The notes beneath the pieces were generated by a model, which saw only the letters and a program-made list of their open reading frames with translations, had not been told where the DNA came from and did not search any database. DNA of 46,053 nt from positions 1 to 46,053 of the forward strand of contig JAGZZT010000018.1 of the NCBI GenBank assembly GCA_018377235.1. Reading direction: 5' to 3'. Made by a program: the position numbers and the translations under genes. This document shows, one piece after another, positions 4,973-14,042 of the stretch (position 1 is its first letter; every line of letters starts with the position of its first letter). The DNA is from Clostridium sp. Lineage in GTDB: Bacteria; Bacillota; Clostridia; Lachnospirales; Lachnospiraceae.

Positions 4973-7900
4973 ATGGAGAAAAGCAGAATGCGTCCGGCCA
5001 AAGCCGGTAAAGGTATCAGAATGAGCTTCTCTAGGCAGAAGGAAGTTCTGGAAATGCCAAACTTAATTGAAATTCAGAAAAACTCTTACCAGTGGTTCCT
5101 CGACGAGGGCTTACATGAAGTGTTTGATGATATTTCCCCGATCGCGGACTTTGCGGGCCATTTAAGTCTGGAATTTGTAGATTTTACGCTTTGTAAAGAT
5201 GACATTAAATATACAATCGAAGAATGCAAGGAACGCGACGCGACTTACGCAGCACCTTTAAAGGTGAAAGTAAGGCTTTGCAACAAGGACAAGGACGAGA
5301 TTAACGAACATGAGATTTTCATGGGTGATCTGCCGCTTATGACAGATACAGGTTCCTTCGTGATCAATGGAGCAGAGCGTGTTATCGTCAGCCAGTTAGT
5401 ACGTTCCCCTGGTATTTACTATGGTATTGGACATGACAAGATCGGAACGGAGTTATACAGCTGTACGGTAATCCCGAACCGCGGCGCATGGCTGGAGTAC
5501 GAAACCGATTCCAATGATATTTTCTACGTTCGTGTGGACAGAACCAGAAAGGTTCCTGTTACAGTCCTGATCCGTGCCTTAGGATATGGAACAAACGCAG
5601 AGATCATTGACCTGTTTGGTGATGAGTTAAAGCTTGAGAAGAGCTTTGAGAAGGATACTTCTGATAACTATCAGGATGGCCTTCTGGAATTATACAAGAA
5701 AATCCGTCCAGGCGAGCCGCTGTCTGTAGACAGCGCCGAGAGCCTTTTAAACAGCATGTTCTTCGATCCGAGAAGATATGACCTGGCTAAGGTGGGACGT
5801 TATAAATTTAATAAGAAGCTTCATTTTAAGAACCGTATTGCCGGACACACTCTGGCTGAGGATGTAATTGATATGTCCACAGGCGAGATTCTGGCTGAGA
5901 AGGGAACGGTTGTAGACAAGAAGAAGGCAGAGGAGATTCAGAACGCAGGCGTTCCGTTCGTATGGATTGCAGGCGAGAAGAAGAACCACAAGGTTCTCTC
6001 CAACATGATGGTGGATCTGGCTTCCTACGTTTCCTTTGACCCGGAGGAGATCGGGGTGACAGAGTTAGTATTCTACCCGGTTCTTCAGAATATTCTGGCA
6101 GAAAATGACGGAGCGGATGAGGAGACCTTAAAGGACGCCATCCGCAGAAATATCCACGAGCTGATTCCGAAGCATATCACAAAGGAAGACATCATTGCTT
6201 CCATTAACTACAATATGCATCTGGAAGGCGGAATCGGAACCCCGGACGATATCGACCATCTGGGCAACAGACGTATCCGCGCCGTGGGAGAGCTCTTACA
6301 GAACCAGTACCGTATCGGTCTTTCCAGAATGGAGAGAGTGGTTCGCGAGAGAATGACGACACAGGATATGGAGAGCATTTCTCCTCAGTCCTTAATTAAT
6401 ATCAAGCCGGTAACGGCTGCAGTGAAGGAGTTCTTCGGAAGCTCCCAGCTGTCTCAGTTCATGGATCAGAACAACCCGCTGTCTGAGCTGACTCATAAGA
6501 GACGTCTTTCAGCCTTAGGACCTGGCGGTCTTTCCAGAGACCGTGCCGGATTCGAGGTACGAGACGTTCACTATACGCACTATGGACGTATGTGCCCGAT
6601 CGAGACGCCTGAGGGACCGAACATCGGTCTGATCAACTCCCTGGCTACCTACGCAAGGGTAAACCAGTACGGCTTTATTGAGGCTCCGTACCGCGTGGTA
6701 GACAAGACGGATCCGATGAATCCGGTGGTAACGGACGAGGTTGTTTACCTGACAGCTGACGAGGAGGATAACTTCGTAGTTGCACAGGCCAACGAGCCGT
6801 TAGATGAGGACGGACATTTCGTTCATAATAATGTATCCGGACGTTTCCGCGAGGAGACATCCGAGTTCCAGAAAAAGAGAATCGACCTGATGGACGTTTC
6901 CCCGAAGATGGTGTTCTCCGTGGCTACATCCATGATTCCATTCCTGCAGAACGACGATGCGAACCGAGCTCTGATGGGTTCCAACATGCAGCGTCAGGCC
7001 GTGCCGCTTCTGACTACAGAGGCTCCGGCAGTAGGTACAGGTATTGAAGGCAAGGCTGCCGTAGACTCTGGTGTCTGCGTAGTAGCGAAGAATGCCGGTG
7101 TGGTAGAGCGCTCCGCTTCCAATGAGATCATTGTAAAGCGAGACTCAGACGGACAGAAGGACGTATACCGCTTAACCAAGTTTACACGAAGCAACCAGTC
7201 CAACTGCTACAACCAGAAGCCGATTGTCTACAAGGGAGACCATGTAGAGGCCGGTGAGGTGATTGCAGACGGCGCTTCCACCTGCAATGGTGAGATTGCC
7301 CTTGGAAAGAACCCGTTAATCGGATTTATGACATGGGAGGGCTACAACTACGAGGATGCCGTTCTGTTAAGCGAGAGACTGGTTCAGGAGGATGTATATA
7401 CTTCCGTTCATATCGAGGAGTACGAGGCAGAGGCCCGCGACACCAAGTTAGGACCGGAGGAGATTACAAGAGACGTTCCTGGCGTCGGCGAGGATGCGTT
7501 AAAGGATCTGGACGAGAGAGGAATTATCCGTATCGGAGCCGAGGTTCGTGCCGGAGATATTCTGGTAGGAAAGGTTACTCCGAAGGGAGAGACAGAGCTG
7601 ACAGCAGAGGAGAGACTTCTGCGCGCTATCTTCGGCGAGAAGGCCAGAGAGGTCCGCGATACTTCCCTTAAGGTTCCTCATGGAGCTTACGGAATCATTG
7701 TGGACGCTAAAGTGTTCACAAGAGAGAACGGCGACGAGTTAAGCCCGGGCGTAAACGAGACAGTCCGCATTTACATTGCTCAGAAGAGAAAGATTTCTGT
7801 AGGCGATAAGATGGCCGGACGTCACGGAAACAAGGGTGTCGTTTCCCGCGTGCTTCCGGTTGAGGATATGCCGTTCCTTCCGAACGGACGTCCGCTGGAT

Positions 7901-8842
7901 ATCGTGCTGAACCCTCTGGGCGTGCCTTCACGTATGAATATCGGACAGGTTCTGGAGATCCACTTAAGCCTTGCAGCAAAGGCCCTTGGATTTAACGTAT
8001 CCACTCCGATTTTCGACGGAGCAAATGAGACGGATATCGCAGATACCCTTGAGCTGGCAAATGATTATGTAAACAGCTCCTGGGAGGAGTTTGAAGAGAA
8101 ATATAAGGACAAGGTAGATGAGAAGGTAATGGAGTACCTGGGAAGCCACTTAGAGCACAGAAAGCTCTGGAAGGGCGTTCCGTTAAGCCGCGACGGTAAG
8201 GTTCGCCTTCGTGACGGACGTACCGGCGAGTACTTTGACAGCCCGGTAACAATCGGACACATGCATTACTTAAAGCTTCATCACCTGGTTGACGATAAGA
8301 TTCACGCCCGTTCTACCGGACCATACTCCCTGGTTACACAGCAGCCGCTGGGAGGAAAGGCACAGTTCGGCGGACAGCGTTTCGGAGAGATGGAGGTTTG
8401 GGCTCTGGAGGCGTACGGCGCATCCTACACCTTACAGGAGATCCTTACTGTTAAGTCTGACGATGTAGTGGGACGTGTGAAGACTTACGAGGCCATTATC
8501 AAGGGTGAAAACATTCCTGAGCCAGGCATTCCAGAGTCATTCAAGGTGCTCTTAAAGGAGCTTCAGTCCTTGGGTCTGGATGTGAGAGTGCTTCAGGAGG
8601 ACGGCTCTGAGGTAGAGCTGACTGAAAATATCGATTACGGCGATACTGATATCCGTTCCATCCTTGAGGGGGACAGCAGAGAGTATTCTCAGAATGAGTC
8701 CTTCGAGAAGATGGGATATCAGAAGCAGGAATTCAAAGAGGACGGAGAGCTGACTTCTGTGGAATCCGAAAGCTTTTCAGACGACTATACGGATGACGAT
8801 GTAAACGATCAGGATGATTCATATTCTGACGATGAAGAATAA
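4973..8842 (+). CDS. rpoB: DNA-directed RNA polymerase subunit beta
   Basis: The 1289-residue beta subunit of RNA polymerase forms one side of the active-site cleft and the rifamycin pocket. The start is placed at ATG 4973 (MEKSRMRPAKAG), behind AGGGGTG, because clostridial RpoB begins this way; the frame stays open 32 codons further upstream without family support. The rifamycin region (residues 489-520, GSSQLSQFMDQNNPLSE and HKRRLSALGPGG) is the sensitive type. The conserved C-terminal GQPLGGKAQFGGQRFGEMEV-type block (here QQPLGGKAQFGG) is intact. An acidic Asp/Glu/Ser tail of about 50 residues follows, ending DDSYSDDEE. rpoC starts 18 bases downstream. Codon use is strongly biased, as expected for a highly expressed gene. 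Confidence 0.98.
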   Translation: MEKSRMRPAKAGKGIRMSFSRQKEVLEMPNLIEIQKNSYQWFLDEGLHEVFDDISPIADFAGHLSLEFVDFTLCKDDIKYTIEECKERDATYAAPLKVKVRLCNKDKDEINEHEIFMGDLPLMTDTGSFVINGAERVIVSQLVRSPGIYYGIGHDKIGTELYSCTVIPNRGAWLEYETDSNDIFYVRVDRTRKVPVTVLIRALGYGTNAEIIDLFGDELKLEKSFEKDTSDNYQDGLLELYKKIRPGEPLSVDSAESLLNSMFFDPRRYDLAKVGRYKFNKKLHFKNRIAGHTLAEDVIDMSTGEILAEKGTVVDKKKAEEIQNAGVPFVWIAGEKKNHKVLSNMMVDLASYVSFDPEEIGVTELVFYPVLQNILAENDGADEETLKDAIRRNIHELIPKHITKEDIIASINYNMHLEGGIGTPDDIDHLGNRRIRAVGELLQNQYRIGLSRMERVVRERMTTQDMESISPQSLINIKPVTAAVKEFFGSSQLSQFMDQNNPLSELTHKRRLSALGPGGLSRDRAGFEVRDVHYTHYGRMCPIETPEGPNIGLINSLATYARVNQYGFIEAPYRVVDKTDPMNPVVTDEVVYLTADEEDNFVVAQANEPLDEDGHFVHNNVSGRFREETSEFQKKRIDLMDVSPKMVFSVATSMIPFLQNDDANRALMGSNMQRQAVPLLTTEAPAVGTGIEGKAAVDSGVCVVAKNAGVVERSASNEIIVKRDSDGQKDVYRLTKFTRSNQSNCYNQKPIVYKGDHVEAGEVIADGASTCNGEIALGKNPLIGFMTWEGYNYEDAVLLSERLVQEDVYTSVHIEEYEAEARDTKLGPEEITRDVPGVGEDALKDLDERGIIRIGAEVRAGDILVGKVTPKGETELTAEERLLRAIFGEKAREVRDTSLKVPHGAYGIIVDAKVFTRENGDELSPGVNETVRIYIAQKRKISVGDKMAGRHGNKGVVSRVLPVEDMPFLPNGRPLDIVLNPLGVPSRMNIGQVLEIHLSLAAKALGFNVSTPIFDGANETDIADTLELANDYVNSSWEEFEEKYKDKVDEKVMEYLGSHLEHRKLWKGVPLSRDGKVRLRDGRTGEYFDSPVTIGHMHYLKLHHLVDDKIHARSTGPYSLVTQQPLGGKAQFGGQRFGEMEVWALEAYGASYTLQEILTVKSDDVVGRVKTYEAIIKGENIPEPGIPESFKVLLKELQSLGLDVRVLQEDGSEVELTENIDYGDTDIRSILEGDSREYSQNESFEKMGYQKQEFKEDGELTSVESESFSDDYTDDDVNDQDDSYSDDEE

Positions 8843-8860
8843 TAGAAGGGAGTACCGCTC

Positions 8861-11800
8861 ATGCCAGAGACAAATGAAACTTATCAGCCATTGACATTTG
8901 ATGCAATTAAGATCGGTTTGGCTTCTCCTGAGAAGATCTTAGAGTGGTCCCACGGCGAGGTTAAAAAGCCGGAAACGATCAACTACAGAACATTAAAGCC
9001 TGAGAAGGACGGACTGTTTTGTGAGAGGATCTTCGGACCGAGCAAGGACTGGGAGTGCCATTGCGGTAAATATAAAAAGATCAGATACAAGGGTGTTATC
9101 TGCGACAGATGCGGCGTTGAGGTTACGAAAGCCAGCGTCCGCAGGGAGCGTGTCGGCCACATTGCGCTGGCCGCTCCGGTCTCCCATATCTGGTATTTCA
9201 AGGGAATCCCAAGCCGCATGGGCTTAATCCTTGATATTTCCCCGAGAACACTGGAGAAGGTACTGTACTTTGCCTCCTACATTGTGCTGGATCCGGGAAA
9301 AACAAGCCTGCAGTTTAAGCAGGTGCTTTCTGAGAAGGAGTACCGCGATGCAGTGGAGAACTTCGGCTATGGAAATTTCCGTGTGGGAATGGGCGCCGAG
9401 GCTGTTCAGGAGCTTTTAAGAGGCATTGACCTGGAGAAGGACTCCGAGGATTTAAGAAAGCAGTTAAAGGATGCTACAGGACAGAAGAGAGCCAGAATCA
9501 TCAAGAGACTGGAGGTCGTAGAGGCATTCAGAAATTCCGGAAATAAACCGGAGTGGATGATTATGACTGTAATTCCGGTAATTCCGCCGGATATCCGTCC
9601 GATGGTACAGTTAGACGGAGGCCGTTTCGCCACCTCTGACTTAAACGACTTATACAGAAGAATTATCAACAGAAACAATCGTTTGGCCAGACTTCTGGAG
9701 CTGGGCGCGCCTGATATTATCGTGAGAAACGAGAAGAGAATGCTTCAGGAGGCCGTAGATGCCCTGATCGATAACGGCCGCCGCGGCCGTCCTGTGACAG
9801 GACCTGGAAACAGAGCGCTCAAGTCTCTTTCCGATATGTTAAAGGGTAAGCAGGGACGTTTCCGTCAGAACCTTCTTGGAAAGCGAGTTGACTACTCTGG
9901 CCGTTCCGTTATCGTCGTTGGACCGGAATTGAAGATTTACCAGTGCGGTCTGCCGAAGGAGATGGCTATCGAGCTGTTCAAGCCGTTCGTTATGAAGGAA
10001 CTGGTTGCCAAACAGTATGCTCCGAATATCAAGAACGCCAAGAAGATGGTAGAGCGTCTGCAGCCGGCTGTGTGGGATGTGTTAGAGGACGTTATTAAAG
10101 AGCATCCGGTTATGTTAAACCGTGCCCCTACACTGCACAGACTGGGAATCCAGGCTTTCGAGCCGATTCTGGTAGAGGGTAAGGCCATTAAGCTTCATCC
10201 GCTTGTATGTACTGCTTTCAATGCGGACTTCGACGGAGACCAGATGGCCGTTCATCTTCCTCTTTCCGTAGAGGCTCAGGCAGAGTGCCGTTTCCTGTTA
10301 CTGTCTCCGAACAACCTGTTAAAGCCTTCTGACGGTGGTCCTGTGGCCGTTCCTTCTCAGGATATGGTTCTTGGTATTTATTACCTGACACAGGAGAGAC
10401 CGGGCGTTAAAGGTGAGGGCATGGCCTTCAAGAACGTCAACGAGGCAATCCTGGCTTACGAGAACAAGGAGGTAACACTCCACTCCAAGGTTAAGGTGAG
10501 AATGACAAAACAGATGCCGGATGGAACTGTTAAGACAGGCATTGTAGAGTCTACAGTGGGCCGTTTCATTTTCAATGAGATTATCCCGCAGGATCTGGGC
10601 TTTGTGGACAGAAGCATTGAAGGCAACGAACTGAAACTGGAAGTTGACTTCCATGTAGGCAAGAAGCAGTTAAAGCAGATCCTTGAGAAGGTTATCAATA
10701 CACACGGAGCTACCCAGACAGCGATTACTCTGGATGATATCAAGGCCATCGGCTACAAGTATTCTACAAGAGCAGCTATGACCGTATCTGTCTCCGATAT
10801 GACTGTGCCGGCCAGCAAGCCGAAGCTGATTGCAGACGCTCAGGCTACAGTTGACAGAATCGCAAAGAACTTCCGCCGCGGTCTTATCACTGAGGAGGAG
10901 AGATATAAAGAGGTTATCGAGACCTGGAAGGCAACGGATGATCAGCTGACACACGACCTGCTGACAGGGCTGGACGCGTACAACAATATCTTCATGATGG
11001 CCGACTCCGGAGCCCGTGGTTCCGATAAGCAGATTAAGCAGCTGGCTGGTATGCGAGGCCTGATGGCGGATACAACAGGACACACTATCGAGCTTCCTAT
11101 CAAGTCTAACTTCCGTGAAGGTCTTGACGTACTGGAGTACTTCATTTCCGCTCACGGCGCCCGTAAGGGACTTTCTGATACGGCTCTTCGTACAGCCGAC
11201 TCTGGATACCTGACAAGACGTCTGGTTGACGTTTCCCAGGATCTGATTGTCCGTGAGGAAGACTGCTGCGCAAGCAGAGGCGAGATTCCGTATATGGAAA
11301 TTAAGGGCTTCACAGATGGTCAGGAGACCATCGAGAGCCTCCAGGAGCGTATTACAGGACGCTTCATTGCCGAGGATATCGTAGATCCTGACACAGGAGA
11401 AATCGTTATTAAGGCTAACCACATGTGTACTCCGAAACGTGCAGCTGCTGTTATGAAGGTATTGGAGAAGCTTGGCAGGAATACTGTTAAGATCCGTACA
11501 GTATTAACATGTAAATCTCACATCGGTGTGTGTGCTAAGTGCTACGGCGCGAACATGGCTACCGGCCAGGCCGTTCAGGTGGGCGAGGCAGTCGGAATTA
11601 TCGCTGCTCAGTCTATCGGTGAGCCTGGTACACAGCTGACTATGCGTACGTTCCATACAGGCGGCGTGGCCGGTGGAGATATCACACAGGGTCTTCCTCG
11701 TGTCGAGGAGCTTTTCGAGGCTCGTAAGCCGAAGGGACTTGCGATTATCGCAGAGTTCGGCGGCGTGGCTACCATTAAGGATACAAAGAAAAAGCGCGAG

Positions 11801-12526
11801 ATCATTATCACAGATAATGAGACGGGCAATTCCAAGACCTACCTGATTCCTTACGGTTCCCGTATCAAGATTCAGGACGGCGCGGTATTAGAGGCTGGAG
11901 ACGAGCTGACAGAGGGTAGTGTAAACCCGCATGACATCTTAAAGATCAAGGGTGTCCGTGCAGTGCAGGATTACATGATCCAGGAGGTTCAGCGAGTTTA
12001 CCGTTTACAGGGTGTAGAGATCAACGATAAGCATATCGAGATGATCGTGCGCCAGATGTTAAAGAAGATTAAGATCGAGGAGAGCGGAGATTCTGACGTA
12101 CTTCCGGGAACATCCATGGACGTTCTGGATTTCAACGATATGAACGATGCTCTGATCGCAGAGGGCAAGGAGCCGGCAATCGGCCGCCAGGTTATGCTGG
12201 GTATCACTAAGGCTTCTCTGGCAACCGATTCCTTCTTATCAGCCGCTTCCTTCCAGGAGACCACCAAGGTTCTGACAGAGGCCGCTATTAACGGCAAGGT
12301 AGATAACCTGATCGGTCTGAAGGAGAACGTAATCATCGGTAAGCTGATTCCGGCAGGAACCGGTATGAAGAGATACCGCACCATCAAGCTCAGCACAGAC
12401 GGTGAGGAGCAGGTGAACGAGTCTGTTGAGGATGAGGAGATTCTGGACAATGAGTATCCAGAGAGCGGAGAGTTAGACGAGGCAGAGCAGATTGTTCTGA
12501 ACGAGGACGACTTAAGCGAGGAATAA
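8861..12526 (+). CDS. rpoC: DNA-directed RNA polymerase subunit beta'
   Basis: The 1221-residue beta-prime subunit carries the catalytic magnesium site NADFDGDQMAVH (D456, D458, D460) and the N-terminal zinc site with C66, C68, C81 and C84. A second cysteine cluster (about residues 875-900, LTCKSHIGVCAKCYG) provides the other zinc site, and the trigger-loop region TGGVAGGDITQGLPRVEELF is intact. The length fits Firmicutes, which lack the large insertions of the E. coli protein. It starts 18 bases after rpoB with GAAGGGAG and forms a two-gene operon with it, closed by a strong terminator. The usual downstream rpsL-rpsG genes are absent. Confidence 0.98.
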   Translation: MPETNETYQPLTFDAIKIGLASPEKILEWSHGEVKKPETINYRTLKPEKDGLFCERIFGPSKDWECHCGKYKKIRYKGVICDRCGVEVTKASVRRERVGHIALAAPVSHIWYFKGIPSRMGLILDISPRTLEKVLYFASYIVLDPGKTSLQFKQVLSEKEYRDAVENFGYGNFRVGMGAEAVQELLRGIDLEKDSEDLRKQLKDATGQKRARIIKRLEVVEAFRNSGNKPEWMIMTVIPVIPPDIRPMVQLDGGRFATSDLNDLYRRIINRNNRLARLLELGAPDIIVRNEKRMLQEAVDALIDNGRRGRPVTGPGNRALKSLSDMLKGKQGRFRQNLLGKRVDYSGRSVIVVGPELKIYQCGLPKEMAIELFKPFVMKELVAKQYAPNIKNAKKMVERLQPAVWDVLEDVIKEHPVMLNRAPTLHRLGIQAFEPILVEGKAIKLHPLVCTAFNADFDGDQMAVHLPLSVEAQAECRFLLLSPNNLLKPSDGGPVAVPSQDMVLGIYYLTQERPGVKGEGMAFKNVNEAILAYENKEVTLHSKVKVRMTKQMPDGTVKTGIVESTVGRFIFNEIIPQDLGFVDRSIEGNELKLEVDFHVGKKQLKQILEKVINTHGATQTAITLDDIKAIGYKYSTRAAMTVSVSDMTVPASKPKLIADAQATVDRIAKNFRRGLITEEERYKEVIETWKATDDQLTHDLLTGLDAYNNIFMMADSGARGSDKQIKQLAGMRGLMADTTGHTIELPIKSNFREGLDVLEYFISAHGARKGLSDTALRTADSGYLTRRLVDVSQDLIVREEDCCASRGEIPYMEIKGFTDGQETIESLQERITGRFIAEDIVDPDTGEIVIKANHMCTPKRAAAVMKVLEKLGRNTVKIRTVLTCKSHIGVCAKCYGANMATGQAVQVGEAVGIIAAQSIGEPGTQLTMRTFHTGGVAGGDITQGLPRVEELFEARKPKGLAIIAEFGGVATIKDTKKKREIIITDNETGNSKTYLIPYGSRIKIQDGAVLEAGDELTEGSVNPHDILKIKGVRAVQDYMIQEVQRVYRLQGVEINDKHIEMIVRQMLKKIKIEESGDSDVLPGTSMDVLDFNDMNDALIAEGKEPAIGRQVMLGITKASLATDSFLSAASFQETTKVLTEAAINGKVDNLIGLKENVIIGKLIPAGTGMKRYRTIKLSTDGEEQVNESVEDEEILDNEYPESGELDEAEQIVLNEDDLSEE

Positions 12527-12576
12527 GATTAAAATAGTCCTGATTTGAAAGTTGGGATGCAATAATAACAACGAAA

Positions 12577-12628
12577 ACGGGAAGCTTTCCGCACCCCACA
12601 GGGGCTGGCAGAAAGCTTCCTGTTTTTT
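12577..12628 (+). terminator. rpoBC intrinsic terminator
   Basis: AACGGGAAGCTTTC (12577-12590) pairs with GAAAGCTTCCTGTT (12611-12624), with an inner CCCC-ACA-GGGG stem, followed by a run of six T. It lies 50 bases after the rpoC stop. Confidence 0.9.
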
Positions 12629-12648
12629 GCGAAAACCCTTCACTAGAT

Positions 12649-12705
12649 GCGCAAGGAAAAATTTTCGGTGACTTCAAGTGGAACAAGAAAAATTTTTCCT
12701 TGTGC
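12649..12705. repeat. Intergenic palindrome family 1, copy A
   Basis: GCGCAAGGAAAAATTTT pairs with AAAATTTTTCCTTGTGC across a spacer containing GTGACTTCAAGTGGAAC. The spacer is nearly identical to that of copy C at 18333. It sits between the convergent rpoC and cysK genes and could terminate the cysK transcript. Confidence 0.7.
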
Positions 12706-12744
12706 CCCCGTTTTTCATTTCATCCCTGCTGATTTTATAAGGCT

Positions 12745-13683
12745 TTAATCAAGGTCTGCAAACAGTGGGGTGGAGAGATACCGCTCTCCTGTGTCTGGGA
12801 GCAGGACTACAATGGTTTTCCCCTCATTTTCAGGACGTTTGGCCAGCTCAGCGGCGGCCCAGGCGGCTGCGCCGGAGGAAATGCCTACCAGAATGCCTTC
12901 TTTGCGCCCAATAAGCCTTCCAGCGGCGTAGGCGTCCTCATTGGAAACCTGGATTACCTCATCGTAAACGGAGGTGTCCAGGACAGCGGGAACGAAGCCT
13001 GCTCCGATTCCCTGGATCCCGTGGGGGCCTGGCTGGCCGCCGGAAAGGACAGGAGAGGAGGCTGGCTCCACCGCCACGATTTTAACCTCCGGTTTTTTGG
13101 ACTTCAGATAGGTTCCTACTCCTGTGACGGTTCCGCCGGTTCCCGCTCCTGCCACGAAAATGTCTACTTTTCCGTCCGTATCGCGGTAGATTTCAGGGCC
13201 GGTGGTGGCTATGTGAGCCGCTGGGTTAGCTGGATTCGTAAACTGGCCGGCAATGATGCTTCCGGGGATCTGAGCTGCCAGCTCCTCTGCCTTTTTGATA
13301 GCTCCGGCCATGCCCTTAGAGCCGTCGGAAAGTACCAGCTCCGCGCCGTAGGCCTTCATCAGCAGGCGCCGTTCTATGGACATGGTTTCTGGCATGACGA
13401 TAATGACCCGCAGGCCCCTGGCAGCCGCTACAGAGGCCAGACCGATACCGGTGTTCCCGGAGGTAGGCTCAATAATCACAGTATCTTTTGTAAGCTTGCC
13501 CTGAGCTGCGGCATCATCTAACATAGACTTGGCTACTCTGTCTTTTACAGAGCCGGCCGGATTGAAAAATTCCAGCTTGGCCAACAGCCTGGCTTTCAGA
13601 TTCAGCTCTCTTTCCAGGCCTGTCAGCTCCAGAAGAGGCGTATTTCCAATTAACTGTTCTGCAGATGTATAAATGTTTGCCAT
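12745..13683 (-). CDS. cysK: Cysteine synthase A (O-acetylserine sulfhydrylase)
   Basis: The 312-residue PLP enzyme makes L-cysteine from O-acetylserine and sulfide in the cytosol. The cofactor lysine is K47 in NPAGSVKDRVAKSM. The substrate loop PTSGNTGIGLA and the phosphate-binding GTGGTVTGVG are intact, and the length is standard. The start ATG follows AAGGAG. Its promoter is directly upstream on the minus strand, and the gene is monocistronic between rpoC and an amidase gene. No cysE is visible nearby. Confidence 0.95.
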   Translation of the reverse strand: MANIYTSAEQLIGNTPLLELTGLERELNLKARLLAKLEFFNPAGSVKDRVAKSMLDDAAAQGKLTKDTVIIEPTSGNTGIGLASVAAARGLRVIIVMPETMSIERRLLMKAYGAELVLSDGSKGMAGAIKKAEELAAQIPGSIIAGQFTNPANPAAHIATTGPEIYRDTDGKVDIFVAGAGTGGTVTGVGTYLKSKKPEVKIVAVEPASSPVLSGGQPGPHGIQGIGAGFVPAVLDTSVYDEVIQVSNEDAYAAGRLIGRKEGILVGISSGAAAWAAAELAKRPENEGKTIVVLLPDTGERYLSTPLFADLD

Positions 13684-13721
13684 AATTGCGTCTCCTTTTC
13701 CTGCTTTTTTTAGTTGGCAGA

Positions 13722-13750
13722 ATTATAGGGCTTTTTTTTGATATTGTCAA
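13722..13750 (-). promoter_or_regulatory. cysK promoter
   Basis: On the minus strand, TTGACA (13745-13750) and a perfect TATAAT (13722-13727) are separated by 17 bases. The ATG lies about 40 bases downstream. No T-box or SAM riboswitch structure fits in the short leader. Confidence 0.8.
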
Positions 13751-13772
13751 TATGCAAGATGAAAACTGCTTT

Positions 13773-13872
13773 ATGAAGAAAACTTTTCTTGTTTCATCTA
13801 AAGTCACCAAAAACAGAACCATGAGGAAAACTTTCCTTGTTCCATTTAAAGTTACCGAAAAGTTTTCCTCAT
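13773..13872. repeat. Intergenic palindrome family 1, tandem copies B1 and B2
   Basis: Copy B2 (13821-13872) has arms ATGAGGAAAACTTT and AAAAGTTTTCCTCAT. On the minus strand its spacer reads GGTAACTTTAAATGGAAC, the same core as copies A and C. Copy B1 (13773-13820) is a degenerate neighbour with the same core, GGTGACTTTAGATGAAAC. Both are inverted relative to copies A and C. They fill most of the interval between the divergent cysK and amidase genes. Confidence 0.7.
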
Positions 13873-13957
13873 GGATAGGTGGAAGAAGTAGAAGTTAAGT
13901 TTGCATTTCAGGCAAGATTTTCGTAAGAAAATAGATCATGCGTTTCGCACTGGATTA

Positions 13958-13966
13958 TGTTAGAAT
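13958..13966 (+). promoter_or_regulatory. Likely extended -10 promoter of the amidase gene
   Basis: TGTTAGAAT (TG, one base, TAGAAT) has the extended -10 form; no clear -35 is seen. It lies inside the open frame upstream of ATG 14043 and therefore supports the later start of the amidase. Confidence 0.4.
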
Positions 13967-14042
13967 GAAAATCAGGACTATAAAAATAGGAAAAGATAGA
14001 AAAAAATTAAAAAAACAGAACAGCAGCAGGAGGAACAGAAAG

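Noticed and set aside
10670..11422. Long antisense ORF within rpoC
   Set aside because: It is a frame shadow of biased rpoC codons, with no ribosome site and no recognisable protein pattern.
13686..13898. Plus-strand ORF of 70 codons between cysK and the amidase
   Set aside because: It reads through the tandem palindromes and the cysK promoter, and its protein is repetitive (KKTFLVSSK, RKTFLVPFK) only because the elements are repeated.
13938..14042. N-terminal extension of the amidase to ATG 13938
   Set aside because: The segment is basic, overlaps a likely extended -10 promoter, and a strong AGGAGGA site lies before ATG 14043, which begins a signal-like helix.
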